Positions 33,361 to 44,108 of a DNA stretch of 64,000 nt are shown here, one piece after another (position 1 is the first letter of the stretch; every line of letters begins with the position of its first letter). The notes under the pieces are model-generated. The model did not search any database and was not told the origin of the DNA. It worked only from the letters and a program-made list of their open reading frames with translations. The translations under genes were made by a program, and so were the position numbers. Source of the DNA: Allomuricauda ruestringensis DSM 13258 (GTDB lineage: Bacteria > Bacteroidota > Bacteroidia > Flavobacteriales > Flavobacteriaceae); contig NC_015945.1 in assembly GCF_000224085.1 (NCBI RefSeq), positions 2,181,501 through 2,245,500 on the forward strand, read 5' to 3'.

Positions 33361-33678
33361 ATGAGAAAAGGATTACTGGACATATTAAAAGGAAGGTTTT
33401 TGATAAGCGGTGACGCTCCCAAAAACTGGATGTTTTTATTGTTTGCCTCTTTCTTGGCGGCTTTAATGATTTCCAGCAGCCATAATGCCGATAGAAAAGT
33501 ATTGGAGATTGCGGAGTTGAACGAGGAAGTGCGAAAACTTAAGAGTGAGTTTTTTGAAGCCCGGTCCAGTGTGCAGCAACTTAAATTGGAATCAACCTTA
33601 CGGGAGGTGGTGGCTGAAAAAGGATTGGTGCCATCGGAAAACCCTCCAAGAAAAATAAAAGTTAAATCAGCGGAATAG
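33361..33678 (+). CDS. ftsL: FtsL-like cell-division protein
   Basis: A 105-residue bitopic protein in the ftsL position between rsmH and ftsI. A short basic cytoplasmic segment is followed by one membrane helix (about residues 23-40, M-F-L-L-F-A-S-F-L-A-A-L-M) and a periplasmic coiled coil (E-L-N-E-E-V-R-K-L-K-S-E-F). Sequence conservation of FtsL is always weak, so the call depends on topology and position. It overlaps the ftsI start by one base. Confidence 0.85.
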   Translation: MRKGLLDILKGRFLISGDAPKNWMFLLFASFLAALMISSSHNADRKVLEIAELNEEVRKLKSEFFEARSSVQQLKLESTLREVVAEKGLVPSENPPRKIKVKSAE

Positions 33679-35687
33679 TGGCCATTACCGAAAAAAATAT
33701 CATGAACAGACTGTACCTCGTTGCTGGGGGGCTACTTGTGTTGGCCATTGCCGTTGTGGTGAAGTTGGTGGATATTCAAATGGTGGAAGGCGAAAAATAC
33801 AAGGAGTTGGCCTTGAGCCAAACCGAGAAGATGTTTACCATTGAGCCCAATCGTGGCAATCTTTATTCAGAGGATGGTAGTTTATTGGCTGCATCCGTAC
33901 CTAAATATGAAATCAGGTTTGACGCCCAGACTGTTTCACAAGAAAACTTTCAGGATAATGTGGCCGCCTTGTCGGATTCCTTGGGCGTACTCTTCAATAG
34001 GCCATCTTCTTACTACAGACAGTTGTTCCGAAAGGCGAGGGCGAACGGTAATCGTTACAAATTGGTAGCCCGCAATGTAGGGTATCTGGACTATGTACGC
34101 ATCAAGCAGTTTCCATTGTTCAACCTTGGGCCATACAAGGGTGGATTTATCGAAACCCATCGAGTGGTTCGTGAATACCCATTGGGTAAAATGGCTGCAA
34201 GAAGCATTGGTTACGAGCGCGTGGACGAAAACGGATACTATACTAGAGTTGGATTGGATGGTGCTTTTGGAGAATCCTATTTGCGCGGTAAGGAAGGAAA
34301 GCGATTAAAGCAAAAAATAGCCAAGGGACAATGGAAGCCTGTTGGTTTGGATAATATTGTTGAGCCCCAAGATGGGTTGGACGTGGTTTCGACCATCGAC
34401 ATCAATATTCAAGATATAGCCCACCATGAATTGTTGAGGCAATTGGAAAAATACAAGGCCGATCATGGATGTGTGGTGGTGATGGAAACCAAAACCGGTG
34501 AGATTAAGGCCATTTCCAATCTGGGAAGGACGTCCGAGGGCAAATATTACGAGAAATTAAACTATGCCGTGGGTGAATCCCATGAACCAGGTTCCACTTT
34601 TAAATTGATGTCCTTAGTGGCCGCTCTGGAAGATAAAGTGGTCGATACCAGCACTGTGATTGACACCGAAAAAGGGAGATACCGGATTTATGATGGGGTT
34701 GTAAAGGATACAAAATGGGGAGGGTACGGAAAGATTACTTTATCCAAAGCTTTTGCGGTATCATCAAACACGGCTTTTGCTAGAATCATCAATAAAAATT
34801 ACAAGGAGCAACCAGAAAAATTCGTGAACCGTCTCATGAACATGGGACTTCATAAAAAATTGGATTTACCGATTATAGGTGAGGGCGACCCGGTAATCCG
34901 TTACCCCGGTGACAAAGGTTGGTCGGGAATTTCCCTAGGTTGGATGTCGCACGGTTACGAAGTGTCGTTGACTCCGATTCAGACCTTGGCTTTCTACAAT
35001 GCCATTGCCAATGATGGCGAGTATGTAAAACCCCGTTTGATCCAAGAAGTGCGTGAAGGCAACAAGGTGTTGAAGCGATTCGATAAGGAAGTGTTGAACT
35101 CTTCCATCTGTTCCAAAGAAACCGTAAAAAAGGCGCAACAATTATTAAAGGATGTAGTTGAGAAAGATTATGGAACTGGACACAGGATGTATTCCAAAAA
35201 CTTTTCCATGGCAGGAAAGACGGGTACCACACAAAAGAACTATGTGGAAAAGAATCCCGATAAGTTGGCATATATCTCATCATTTGCAGGGTACTTTCCA
35301 GCAGACAATCCAAAATATTCGTGCATCGTGGTGATTCATGAACCTGATAAGGAAGAAGGATATTACGGAGCCGATGTTTCCGGTCCGGTATTCAAATCCA
35401 TGGCACAAAAAATTCATGCTATTTCACCTATGGTGGATGAAGTGGACATCAAAACTATTGAAGATAAGGACTTGGAGAAACAGTACCAACAATACTATGC
35501 ACAAGTTCAAAAAAAATACAATACCGTGCCCAACGTAAAGGGCATGAGCGGTATGGATGCCGTTTCCCTATTGGAAAATCTGGGAATTGAAGTAGAAGTG
35601 CACGGCAATGGAAAAGTGAAGAATCAGTCGGTAAACCAAGGGACCAATATAAAACAGGTCAAGAAAATAGTATTGCAACTTTCATGA
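33678..35687 (+). CDS. ftsI: class B penicillin-binding protein FtsI (PBP3-type transpeptidase) with PASTA domain
   Basis: Septal peptidoglycan transpeptidase. An N-terminal membrane anchor (about residues 11-30) is followed by the dimerisation domain (R-G-N-L-Y) and the transpeptidase motifs: S-x-x-K in G-S-T-F-K-L, S-x-N in V-S-S-N-T and K-T-G in A-G-K-T-G-T-T. The last 65 or so residues form one PASTA domain (V-P-N-V-K-G-M-S-G-M-D-A), which Proteobacterial FtsI lacks. The start is GTG, overlapping the ftsL stop by one base; the 3' end overlaps murE by 4. Confidence 0.95.
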   Translation: MAITEKNIMNRLYLVAGGLLVLAIAVVVKLVDIQMVEGEKYKELALSQTEKMFTIEPNRGNLYSEDGSLLAASVPKYEIRFDAQTVSQENFQDNVAALSDSLGVLFNRPSSYYRQLFRKARANGNRYKLVARNVGYLDYVRIKQFPLFNLGPYKGGFIETHRVVREYPLGKMAARSIGYERVDENGYYTRVGLDGAFGESYLRGKEGKRLKQKIAKGQWKPVGLDNIVEPQDGLDVVSTIDINIQDIAHHELLRQLEKYKADHGCVVVMETKTGEIKAISNLGRTSEGKYYEKLNYAVGESHEPGSTFKLMSLVAALEDKVVDTSTVIDTEKGRYRIYDGVVKDTKWGGYGKITLSKAFAVSSNTAFARIINKNYKEQPEKFVNRLMNMGLHKKLDLPIIGEGDPVIRYPGDKGWSGISLGWMSHGYEVSLTPIQTLAFYNAIANDGEYVKPRLIQEVREGNKVLKRFDKEVLNSSICSKETVKKAQQLLKDVVEKDYGTGHRMYSKNFSMAGKTGTTQKNYVEKNPDKLAYISSFAGYFPADNPKYSCIVVIHEPDKEEGYYGADVSGPVFKSMAQKIHAISPMVDEVDIKTIEDKDLEKQYQQYYAQVQKKYNTVPNVKGMSGMDAVSLLENLGIEVEVHGNGKVKNQSVNQGTNIKQVKKIVLQLS

Positions 35688-37147
35688 AGTTATTGAAGGA
35701 CATATTATATGGTGTAAGCCTTTCCGCGGTGAGCGGAGATACCAATGTGATGGTGAACAATGTTCATTTCGATTCCAGAAAAGTGGAGATGGACGATGTG
35801 TTTGTTGCCGTTCGTGGTACCGTTACCGATGGACACAAATACATTCAAAAGGCCGTAGATTCCGGGGCAAGAGCCATAGTGTGCGAAGAACTTCCTGAGC
35901 TGATGGTCAATGGAGTTACCTATTTGCAGGTGGTCAATTGCAACAGCGCTCTGGCTATTATTGCTTCCAATTTTTATGATAACCCATCCAAGAATCTAAA
36001 ATTGGTCGGGGTCACGGGCACCAATGGTAAGACCACCGTGACCACACTTTTGTACCATCTGTTTAAAAAAGCAGGTTTTAAGGTAGGCTTGATTTCTACC
36101 ATTAAAGTATTGGTGGATGAGAAAGAATACAAAACAAGCCATACGACTCCCGATGTGCTCACCATCAACGATTATTTGTCCAAGATGAATGCAGCAGGTG
36201 TGGAGTTCTGTTTTATGGAAGTGAGTTCCCATGGAATTCATCAAAAAAGGGCAGAAGGTCTTTATTTTGAAGGTGCCATCTTCACCAATTTGTCCCACGA
36301 CCATCTGGATTACCATAAAACATTTGCGGACTACAGGGACACCAAGAAGAAATTGTTCGATGGTTTGCCAAAAACTGCATTTGCCTTGGTCAATATCGAT
36401 GATAAAAACGGCTTGGTGATGTTACAGAACACCAAAGCCAAAAAATATACCTATGCCTTAAAATCCTTTGCCAATTACAGGGGGCAGATTTTGGAAAAGC
36501 AGTTCAACGGTCAACTATTAAAGGTAGATGATAACGAATTGTGGTCCAAACTCATTGGGGACTTTAATGCGTACAACTTACTTGCCATATATGCCGCGGC
36601 CGACATTTTAGGGCTCGAAAAGATGGAGACCCTTAGGTTGATGAGCGAACTGGATAATGTGGATGGCAGGTTCCAATATTACATATCAAAAGGTAAGATA
36701 ACGGCTATTGTTGATTATGCCCATACTCCGGACGCACTAAAAAATGTATTGATTACAATCAATGCATTGAGGACTGGAAATGAAAACGTCATCACCGTAG
36801 TGGGGTGTGGTGGTGACCGTGACAAGTCTAAGCGTCCGGTTATGGGACATATCGCTTCAGAAATGAGCAATCAGGTCATTTTCACATCCGATAATCCCAG
36901 GACGGAATCACCTACTGTCATAATTGAAGAAATGGAAGCTGGAGTAGAACCCCAGAACACAAGAAAGGTGCTGTCTATTGAAAACAGGAAGCAGGCCATA
37001 AAAACAGCATGTAAACTGGCATTGGCCAACGATATAATCCTAGTGGCGGGAAAAGGCCACGAGACCTATCAGGAAACCAACGGGGTCCGGGTAGATTTCG
37101 ATGATTTTAAAGAAGTGAAAGAAGCTTTGTCCAGTTTGGGCAAATAA
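35684..37147 (+). CDS. murE: UDP-MurNAc-L-Ala-D-Glu:meso-diaminopimelate ligase
   Basis: Adds the third residue to the peptidoglycan stem peptide. ATP-binding G-V-T-G-T-N-G-K-T-T lies near residue 109. The D-N-P-R motif in F-T-S-D-N-P-R-T-E-S is specific for meso-diaminopimelate rather than lysine, so the wall is of the usual Gram-negative type. The start codon overlaps the ftsI stop (ATGA). 63 bases separate it from mraY, with two copies of the short motif TCTAACGTCTA in between (about 37176-37206). Confidence 0.96.
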   Translation: MKLLKDILYGVSLSAVSGDTNVMVNNVHFDSRKVEMDDVFVAVRGTVTDGHKYIQKAVDSGARAIVCEELPELMVNGVTYLQVVNCNSALAIIASNFYDNPSKNLKLVGVTGTNGKTTVTTLLYHLFKKAGFKVGLISTIKVLVDEKEYKTSHTTPDVLTINDYLSKMNAAGVEFCFMEVSSHGIHQKRAEGLYFEGAIFTNLSHDHLDYHKTFADYRDTKKKLFDGLPKTAFALVNIDDKNGLVMLQNTKAKKYTYALKSFANYRGQILEKQFNGQLLKVDDNELWSKLIGDFNAYNLLAIYAAADILGLEKMETLRLMSELDNVDGRFQYYISKGKITAIVDYAHTPDALKNVLITINALRTGNENVITVVGCGGDRDKSKRPVMGHIASEMSNQVIFTSDNPRTESPTVIIEEMEAGVEPQNTRKVLSIENRKQAIKTACKLALANDIILVAGKGHETYQETNGVRVDFDDFKEVKEALSSLGK

Positions 37148-37210
37148 ATTGAAATAGAAAATTCAAAGAAAAAGTCTAACGTCTAGATTCTAATATCTAA
37201 CGTCTAAAAT

Positions 37211-38431
37211 ATGTTATACTACTTGTTCGAATTTTTAGAGAAACAATACCAACTGCCGGGCGCGGGACTTTTTCAGTTCCTTACGTTCAGGGCTGCCATG
37301 TCCGTATTGTTATCTCTATTGATTGCCATGGTCTACGGAAAGCGAATCATATTGTTCCTTCAGAAAAAGCAGATTGGGGAAAGCATCCGCGACCTTGGTT
37401 TGGAAGGACAGAAGCAAAAAGCGGGAACACCTACCATGGGAGGACTTATCATTATAATATCCACCTTATTACCGGTGATTTTGTTCGCTGATATCAAAAA
37501 TATTTATGTCATCCTGTTGATTGTGACCACAATATGGATGGGTATCATCGGATTTATAGACGACTACATCAAAACCTTTAAAAAAGATAAGCAAGGTTTA
37601 AAGGGAAGGTTTAAAGTGATGGGGCAAGTTGGATTGGGTTTGATTGTTGGATTGACACTCTATTTTCACCCAGCGGTCACCATTAAAGAAAAGGATTCGA
37701 CCACCATAACCGAAAATTTTAAAGTAGAAAGAGTATTTGGCGATGAGACCAAAGCGGTACGTACCAATGTTCCCTTTTTTAAGGACAACGAACTGGATTA
37801 CGCAGATTTTATCTCATGGATTGGTGACGGGGCCGAAGATTATGCATGGCTCATTTTTATACCTGTGGTGATTTTGATTGTGACCGCAGTTTCCAACGGG
37901 GCCAATCTTACAGATGGAATTGATGGTCTTGCAGCTGGGTCGTCGGCCATAATAGTGCTGACTTTGGGAATTTTTGCATGGGTCTCGGGCAATATCCAGT
38001 TTTCCGACTATTTGGACATTTTCTATTTGCCGCGTGTGGGTGAGCTGGTTGTTTTTATAGCTGCCTTTGCTGGTGCCCTGGTCGGTTTTTTATGGTACAA
38101 CACTTACCCGGCCCAAGTATTTATGGGAGATACCGGTAGTTTGACCATTGGTGGTGTTATTGCAGTTATTGCCATTATCGTAAGGAAAGAATTGTTGATT
38201 CCCATTCTATGCGGAATCTTCTTTGCGGAATCGCTGTCCGTAATGTTGCAGGTGGGCTATTTTAAGCACACGAAGAAGAAATATGGGGAAGGAAAGCGGA
38301 TATTTTTGATGGCACCCCTACATCATCACTATCAGAAAAAATCGTATCACGAGAGCAAAATAGTGACCCGTTTTTGGATTATTGGAATTATGCTGGCAAT
38401 CATCAGTATTGTCACTCTAAAGATTCGATAA
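37211..38431 (+). CDS. mraY: phospho-N-acetylmuramoyl-pentapeptide transferase
   Basis: Forms lipid I at the inner membrane. Ten or so hydrophobic segments, the conserved G-T-P-T-M-G-G near residue 76, D-D-Y near residue 117, [10 protein letters not shown] and the C-terminal P-L-H-H-H-Y. At 406 residues it is about 45 longer than E. coli MraY. The extra length lies in a soluble insertion around residues 155-205 (from H-P-A-V-T-I to D-F-I-S-W) that contains acidic and basic patches. Directly followed by murD with no gap. Confidence 0.95.
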   Translation: MLYYLFEFLEKQYQLPGAGLFQFLTFRAAMSVLLSLLIAMVYGKRIILFLQKKQIGESIRDLGLEGQKQKAGTPTMGGLIIIISTLLPVILFADIKNIYVILLIVTTIWMGIIGFIDDYIKTFKKDKQGLKGRFKVMGQVGLGLIVGLTLYFHPAVTIKEKDSTTITENFKVERVFGDETKAVRTNVPFFKDNELDYADFISWIGDGAEDYAWLIFIPVVILIVTAVSNGANLTDGIDGLAAGSSAIIVLTLGIFAWVSGNIQFSDYLDIFYLPRVGELVVFIAAFAGALVGFLWYNTYPAQVFMGDTGSLTIGGVIAVIAIIVRKELLIPILCGIFFAESLSVMLQVGYFKHTKKKYGEGKRIFLMAPLHHHYQKKSYHESKIVTRFWIIGIMLAIISIVTLKIR

Positions 38432-39766
38432 ATGGGTCGATTGGTGATACTCGGAGGAGGAGAAAGTGGCGTTGGAACCGCCATTTTGGGGGAACAAAAA
38501 GGATTTGAAGTCTTTGTTTCGGACAAGGGCGACATAAAAGAAGAATACAAAAAAGTTCTTGAACATTTTGAGATTGAATGGGAGTCTGGCGAGCATACCG
38601 AAGCTAAAATTCTGAATGCTGACCTAGTGATGAAGAGTCCTGGGATTCCGGATACGGTTCCATTGGTAAAAAAACTTGTGGAAAAGGGTGTTTCGGTGAT
38701 TTCGGAAATAGAGTTTGCATCAAAATATACAGATGCCACCCTAATCGGAATCACGGGAAGCAACGGAAAAACAACGACCACGATGTTAACGAACCATCTT
38801 TTAAAAGGTGGTGACTTGAACGTCGGAATGGCAGGAAACATTGGTGATAGCTATGCTAAAATGGTGGCAGAGCAAGATTTTGATCACTATGTGTTGGAAA
38901 TAAGCAGCTTTCAGTTAGATGGTATTGTGGATTTTAAACCACATATCGCTGTGATTACCAACATAACACCAGATCATTTGGATAGATATGATTACAAGTT
39001 TGAGAATTATATCGCATCCAAATTCAGAATAGCCATAAATCAAGATGAAAACGATTACCTGATTTATGATGCCGATGATGAAGTAATCGGGGATTGGTTA
39101 AAAAAACATCCTGTTCAATCCAAATTAATTCCTTTTTCTGTAAAAAGAAAACTGGAAGAAGGGGCTTGGCTGGAAAACAAAACGATAAAAATAAAATTAG
39201 AACATAAAACCTTGGAAATGAGTGAAGATATTTTGGCCTTAAAAGGGCAGCACAACGTAAAGAACACAATGGCAGCTAGTATGGCAGCCATGCTGGTTAA
39301 GGTCAGAAAAGAGACAATCCGCCAGAGTATCCAATCTTTTCAGGGGGTACCCCACAGATTGGAAAATGTATTGAAGATCAACCATGTGGAATACATCAAC
39401 GACTCTAAGGCAACCAACGTAAATGCCACTTTTTATGCTTTGGATGGCATTAAAAAGCCCATTGTTTGGATTGCAGGAGGGGTGGATAAAGGAAATGATT
39501 ATTCCGAGTTGATGCCATTGGTAAGGGAAAAGGTAAAAGCCATTATTTGCTTGGGAGCGGATAATTCCAAGTTGAAGGATGCTTTCGGAAACGTCATCAA
39601 CCTTATGGTCGAGACCTATTCCATGGAAGAAGCTGTAAAAGTGGCCTATAAGATTGCCGAGCGGGGAGACGCCGTTTTGTTGTCGCCCGCCTGTGCCAGT
39701 TTTGACCTTTTTAAAAGTTATGAGGATAGGGGAGATCAATTTAAAAACGCAATAAAAAATTTGTAA
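38432..39766 (+). CDS. murD: UDP-MurNAc-L-alanine:D-glutamate ligase
   Basis: Adds D-glutamate to UDP-MurNAc-L-Ala. The short N-terminal Rossmann-like domain (L-G-G-G-E-S-G-V-G) is followed by the ligase ATP loop G-I-T-G-S-N-G-K-T-T-T and the C-terminal N-D-S-K-A-T-N segment, with A-G-G-V-D-K-G. The length of 444 is usual. It begins immediately after the mraY stop and ends 3 bases before ftsW. Confidence 0.95.
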   Translation: MGRLVILGGGESGVGTAILGEQKGFEVFVSDKGDIKEEYKKVLEHFEIEWESGEHTEAKILNADLVMKSPGIPDTVPLVKKLVEKGVSVISEIEFASKYTDATLIGITGSNGKTTTTMLTNHLLKGGDLNVGMAGNIGDSYAKMVAEQDFDHYVLEISSFQLDGIVDFKPHIAVITNITPDHLDRYDYKFENYIASKFRIAINQDENDYLIYDADDEVIGDWLKKHPVQSKLIPFSVKRKLEEGAWLENKTIKIKLEHKTLEMSEDILALKGQHNVKNTMAASMAAMLVKVRKETIRQSIQSFQGVPHRLENVLKINHVEYINDSKATNVNATFYALDGIKKPIVWIAGGVDKGNDYSELMPLVREKVKAIICLGADNSKLKDAFGNVINLMVETYSMEEAVKVAYKIAERGDAVLLSPACASFDLFKSYEDRGDQFKNAIKNL

Positions 39767-39769
39767 AAC

Positions 39770-40975
39770 GTGTTGGCAATATTCAAAAATCTGAAAGGTG
39801 ATAAAGCTATTTGGGGCGTAGTGGCCCTCTTGGCCCTTTTCTCATTTTTGCCAGTATACAGTGCCAGTACCAATTTGGTCTACGTGAATGATGATGGGAC
39901 CACTTTGGGCCATTTGGTAAAACATGCTGTGCTCTTGTTCTTGGGCTTCGGTATTATTTATGCCGTGCACAAGATACCTACACATTATTTTAAAGGGCTG
40001 TCCATAATTGCCATGCCCATTGTGATATTGCTGTTGATTTACACACTGACCGTAGAAACACGTATTGGTGGAGTGACCGCAAACCGTTGGATTAAAATTC
40101 CTTTGGTTGGGGTAAACTTCCAAACATCAACTTTGGCAGCTGTGGTCTTGATGATTTGGATTGCCAGATATCTCACGAAGATCAAGGATACAAAAATCAC
40201 GTTCAAGGAAAGTATTTTGCCACTTTGGTTACCTGTTGCCCTTGTAGTTCTGTTGATTTTGCCCGAAAACTTTTCAACTGCCGCCATCATTTGTTTTATG
40301 GTGTTGGTGCTGTGTTTTTTGGGGGGATACCCTTTAAAATATTTGTTCGCCATGGTGGCAACAGGAATTGTATTTGCAGGCATGTTTCTGTTTGTGCTCT
40401 TCAAGGCCCCCGAGGTGTTGCCGGACAGGGCGGGGACATGGAAATCACGGATAGAAACCTTTATTCACCCAGAGCAAGCGGATAAAGATGATTTGCACCA
40501 GTTGACCTTGGCGCAGATCGCCGTTGCCGAAGGTGGAGTGGTAGGCAAGGGAGCAGGAAAGAGTGTGATGAAGAACATGCTGTCCCAAAGTACGTCGGAT
40601 TTCATTTTTGCCATTATCATAGAAGAATATGGTTTGTTGGGAGGAGGAGCATTGTTGTTTTTCTATCTGTTACTGTTATTTCGGATTGTGGTCGTGGCAC
40701 ACTCGTCCAAAACGGTTTTTTCAAAATTATTGGTGATAGGCGTGGGATTGCCGATCGTGTTCCAAGCTTTCATCAATATGGCGGTAGTGGTACAGTTGTT
40801 TCCGGTTACGGGGCAGCCGCTGCCTTTGATCAGTATGGGAGGAACCTCGATTTGGATGACCTGTATGGCTATTGGAATCGTACTGAGTGCGAGCAATAGA
40901 AAAGAAAATTTGGAGGAGGAATCCCACGGAATAGATGAAACGAATCCTTTAGAAGTATTAAGTGGACAGATATAG
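39770..40975 (+). CDS. ftsW: FtsW peptidoglycan polymerase/division protein (SEDS family)
   Basis: Polymerises glycan strands at the septum with FtsI. Multiple membrane segments carry SEDS landmarks: R-W-I-K-I-P near residue 104, [12 protein letters not shown] in the second half, and the terminal [12 protein letters not shown] short cytoplasmic tail ends in S-G-Q-I. Start GTG at 39770. Its 3' end overlaps murG by 14 bases. Confidence 0.94.
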   Translation: MLAIFKNLKGDKAIWGVVALLALFSFLPVYSASTNLVYVNDDGTTLGHLVKHAVLLFLGFGIIYAVHKIPTHYFKGLSIIAMPIVILLLIYTLTVETRIGGVTANRWIKIPLVGVNFQTSTLAAVVLMIWIARYLTKIKDTKITFKESILPLWLPVALVVLLILPENFSTAAIICFMVLVLCFLGGYPLKYLFAMVATGIVFAGMFLFVLFKAPEVLPDRAGTWKSRIETFIHPEQADKDDLHQLTLAQIAVAEGGVVGKGAGKSVMKNMLSQSTSDFIFAIIIEEYGLLGGGALLFFYLLLLFRIVVVAHSSKTVFSKLLVIGVGLPIVFQAFINMAVVVQLFPVTGQPLPLISMGGTSIWMTCMAIGIVLSASNRKENLEEESHGIDETNPLEVLSGQI

Positions 40976-42050
40976 GTTTATACTTTCTGGAGGAGGAACG
41001 GGAGGACATATTTATCCTGCCGTGGCCATTGCGAACGAGCTGAAGAAAAGATATCCTGATGCAGAATTTTTGTTCGTTGGAGCCAAAGATAAAATGGAAA
41101 TGGAAAAAGTGCCGCAAGCTGGATTTGAAATCAAGGGCTTGTGGATAAGTGGAATACAACGGAAACTGACATTGAAAAATCTCATGTTTCCATTTAAACT
41201 GATAAGTAGTTTGTTAGAAGCACGCAAAATAGTGAAACATTTTAAGCCTCATGTCGCCATTGGCACAGGAGGTTTTGCGAGCGGACCATTGTTGCGAATG
41301 GCCGAAAGCTTGGGCGTTCCCTGTGTGCTGCAAGAACAGAATTCCTTTGCGGGCATCACGAACAAACTATTGGCGGGAAAAGCGGAGAAAATTTGTGTGG
41401 CATACGATGGAATGGAACGCTTTTTTCCAAAGGAAAAGATTGTAAAAACCGGAAACCCCATCCGAACCGATTTGGTGGATGTAAAAGAAAACAAGCAAGA
41501 AGCGAGCAACTTTTTTGGACTAGATGGAAACAAAAAAACAGTTCTTGTTTTGGGGGGTAGCCTTGGGGCTCGAAGAATCAATCAATTGATTGAAAAAGAG
41601 CTCGATTTTTTTGCAGAACAAGGATTGCAAGTCCTTTGGCAATGTGGTAAGCTCTATCACGAAGAGTATAAGAAATACGATTCGGGGTCCGTAAAGGTAT
41701 TGGCTTTTGTAAACCGAATGGATTTGGCATACGCGGCAGCAGATGTGATTATATCCAGAGCAGGCGCCGGTTCGGTTTCAGAACTCTGTTTGGTGGGCAA
41801 GTCGGTGATTTTTATCCCGTCGCCCAACGTGGCAGAAGATCATCAAACCCAAAATGCCAAAGCCTTGGTGGCCAAGGATGCAGCCATTATGTTACGGGAA
41901 AACGAGCTGGATACCGAATTTGAAAAAAGCTTTTCGGGTTTAATGGATTCGAAAGAGGCTCAGGATAAACTGGGAGAAAACATTAAAAAAATGGCCATGC
42001 CCAAGGCCACGGAACATATTGTGGATGAAATTGAAAAATTGTTGAAGTGA
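40962..42050 (+). CDS. murG: UDP-N-acetylglucosamine:lipid I GlcNAc transferase
   Basis: Converts lipid I to lipid II. The N-terminal [12 protein letters not shown] loop is diagnostic. The C-terminal GT-B half has the L-G-G-S-L-G-A-R loop and [12 protein letters not shown]. The start GTG lies within the 3' end of ftsW, so translation is probably coupled; the stop overlaps murC by 4 bases. Confidence 0.96.
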   Translation: MDRYRFILSGGGTGGHIYPAVAIANELKKRYPDAEFLFVGAKDKMEMEKVPQAGFEIKGLWISGIQRKLTLKNLMFPFKLISSLLEARKIVKHFKPHVAIGTGGFASGPLLRMAESLGVPCVLQEQNSFAGITNKLLAGKAEKICVAYDGMERFFPKEKIVKTGNPIRTDLVDVKENKQEASNFFGLDGNKKTVLVLGGSLGARRINQLIEKELDFFAEQGLQVLWQCGKLYHEEYKKYDSGSVKVLAFVNRMDLAYAAADVIISRAGAGSVSELCLVGKSVIFIPSPNVAEDHQTQNAKALVAKDAAIMLRENELDTEFEKSFSGLMDSKEAQDKLGENIKKMAMPKATEHIVDEIEKLLK

Positions 42051-43396
42051 ATTTGAAAGATATACATAGCGTTTATTTTATTGGCATAGGAGGCATAGGT
42101 ATGTCCGCCCTGGCACGCTATTTCAAATTTGTGGGCAAGGAGGTTGCTGGATACGATCGAACCCCGACACCCATTACCGATGGATTGATGGAAAAAGGTA
42201 TTTCGGTCCATTTTGAAGACAATGTCGATTTGATTTCGGACACTTTCAAACATCCGAACACTTTGGTGGTGTACACGCCAGCCGTACCATCTACGCATTC
42301 GGAGTTTCAATTTTACAAAAACCAAGGATTCAATTTAAAAAAACGTTCCGAGGTATTGGGAATCATTACCAAAGATTCATTTTGCTTGGCCGTTGCGGGT
42401 ACACACGGTAAAACCACCACTACCTGTATTTTGGCACATCTGCTCAAAGAATGTGGGTTGCCGTTGACTGCTTTCCTGGGCGGGATTTCGGAGGACTTCA
42501 ACAGTAATTTTGTGTTGGACGGCACCGAATATTCGGTAGTAGAGGCTGATGAATTTGATCGCTCATTCCTTCGTTTGACCCCAACTGTGGCTTGTGTAAC
42601 ATCCATGGATGCCGATCACCTGGATATTTACGGAACCAAAGAAGAATTGGAACACTCCTTCAGGGAATTTGTGGGCAAGATCAAGCCCAATGGAAAATTG
42701 TTCGTGCGCAAAGGTCTTCCTTTGGAAGGCATCACCTTTGGCATTGAAGATGGCGCTGATTACTGCATAGAAAATATTGAAATTGAACACGGAGCCTACA
42801 TATTTGACCTAATAACACCATCGGAGGTAATCAAGAACGTAAAGTTCAATAAGCCCGGAAGGCACAATTTACTCAATGGATTAGCTGCTTTTGCGATGGC
42901 GGTACAAACTGGCTGTTCGCCAAAACGACTTGCCAAAGCTTTGGGGAGTTTTAAAGGTGTTCAGCGTAGGTTCTCGTACCAGATAAAAGAAAAAGACTTT
43001 GTGTTTATCGATGATTACGCCCATCATCCAACAGAGATCAGTGCGGTGCATCAAGCTATACGGGAAATGCATGCAGGAGAGAGGGTGACTGTTATCTTTC
43101 AACCACACCTTTTTTCAAGAACAAAGGATTTTGTGGATGATTTTGCAGCGAGTCTTTCAGACTTTGATGAAGTCATCCTGCTGGATATTTACCCGGCACG
43201 GGAAGAACCGATTGAGGGAGTCACTTCTCAATGGTTATTGGAAAAAATAGAGAACCCCAATAAAAAGCTGATTTCAAAATCAGCATTGTTGGAAGAGGTA
43301 AAGAACTGCAAATCAGGAGTGCTGGTTGCTCTTGGTGCAGGGGATATTGGACTGGAAGTGCCTAAAATTAAAAAAGAATTGAGTTATGCGCATTAA
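42047..43396 (+). CDS. murC: UDP-MurNAc:L-alanine ligase
   Basis: Adds the first residue of the stem peptide. The N-terminal [12 protein letters not shown] nucleotide-binding loop, ATP loop [19 protein letters not shown] and D-D-Y-A-H-H-P-T-E are all present in 449 residues. Start GTG at 42047 within the murG stop region. Overlaps ftsQ by 11 bases. Confidence 0.96.
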   Translation: MNLKDIHSVYFIGIGGIGMSALARYFKFVGKEVAGYDRTPTPITDGLMEKGISVHFEDNVDLISDTFKHPNTLVVYTPAVPSTHSEFQFYKNQGFNLKKRSEVLGIITKDSFCLAVAGTHGKTTTTCILAHLLKECGLPLTAFLGGISEDFNSNFVLDGTEYSVVEADEFDRSFLRLTPTVACVTSMDADHLDIYGTKEELEHSFREFVGKIKPNGKLFVRKGLPLEGITFGIEDGADYCIENIEIEHGAYIFDLITPSEVIKNVKFNKPGRHNLLNGLAAFAMAVQTGCSPKRLAKALGSFKGVQRRFSYQIKEKDFVFIDDYAHHPTEISAVHQAIREMHAGERVTVIFQPHLFSRTKDFVDDFAASLSDFDEVILLDIYPAREEPIEGVTSQWLLEKIENPNKKLISKSALLEEVKNCKSGVLVALGAGDIGLEVPKIKKELSYAH

Positions 43397-44105
43397 TTGG
43401 GATTACATAAAATTGGCATTTTTGTCGGTTGGCGTAGTTGCGCTTTACGGTTTTGCCGATCAGAGAAACCAAAAACGAATGGTCAATAATGTCTCGGTTA
43501 AATTTATAGGGGACAACAATTTGTATTTGACTGAGGATGCGGTTAATAAATTGTTAATACAAAATTATGGACCCCTCAAGAATAGGCCCAAAGAACAGTT
43601 AGTTTTGAATACAATAGAGGAGGTTATACTATCCAACGATATGGTCAAAAACGCCCAGGTCTATCTTACTGTAAATGGGGAGCTTGTATCCAAGATTGTC
43701 CAGCGCAAACCAATTGGAAGAATAGAGGGTGTCTCCAAATTTTATTTGGATGATTTGGGTGAGCGTATGCCTTTATCCAAACATCATTCGGCAAGGGTCC
43801 CGATAATTACAGGTAAAATTACGGGGAAGACCCTTGAGGATGCCTATGTGATTTTGGACTATATCAACAATGATGATTTCTTGAGAAAGAATGTCATTGG
43901 GATTCATATTGAAGACGAAGGAAAATATCAGCTCAAATTCCGCATGGAAAACTTTGTAGTGAATTTGGGCGGAGTAGACAATTTGAACAAAAAGTTCAAA
44001 AATTTTATGGCCTTTTATGCAAAGGCGGCCAAGGACAACTCCTTGGAAGATTATGCAACAGTAAGTTTGGAATTCAACAATCAAGTGGTTTGCACCAAAA
44101 TTTAA
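43386..44105 (+). CDS. ftsQ: FtsQ/DivIB-like division protein
   Basis: A 239-residue bitopic protein. A membrane segment at about 8-24 (L-A-F-L-S-V-G-V-V-A-L-Y-G-F-A) is followed by a POTRA-like region (L-Y-L-T-E-D-A-V-N-K-L-L) and a β domain with Y-L-D-D-L-G-E-R-M-P-L. Conservation is weak, as is normal for the family; position between murC and ftsA supports the call. Ends 3 bases before ftsA. Confidence 0.9.
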   Translation: MRINWDYIKLAFLSVGVVALYGFADQRNQKRMVNNVSVKFIGDNNLYLTEDAVNKLLIQNYGPLKNRPKEQLVLNTIEEVILSNDMVKNAQVYLTVNGELVSKIVQRKPIGRIEGVSKFYLDDLGERMPLSKHHSARVPIITGKITGKTLEDAYVILDYINNDDFLRKNVIGIHIEDEGKYQLKFRMENFVVNLGGVDNLNKKFKNFMAFYAKAAKDNSLEDYATVSLEFNNQVVCTKI

Positions 44106-44108
44106 ATT

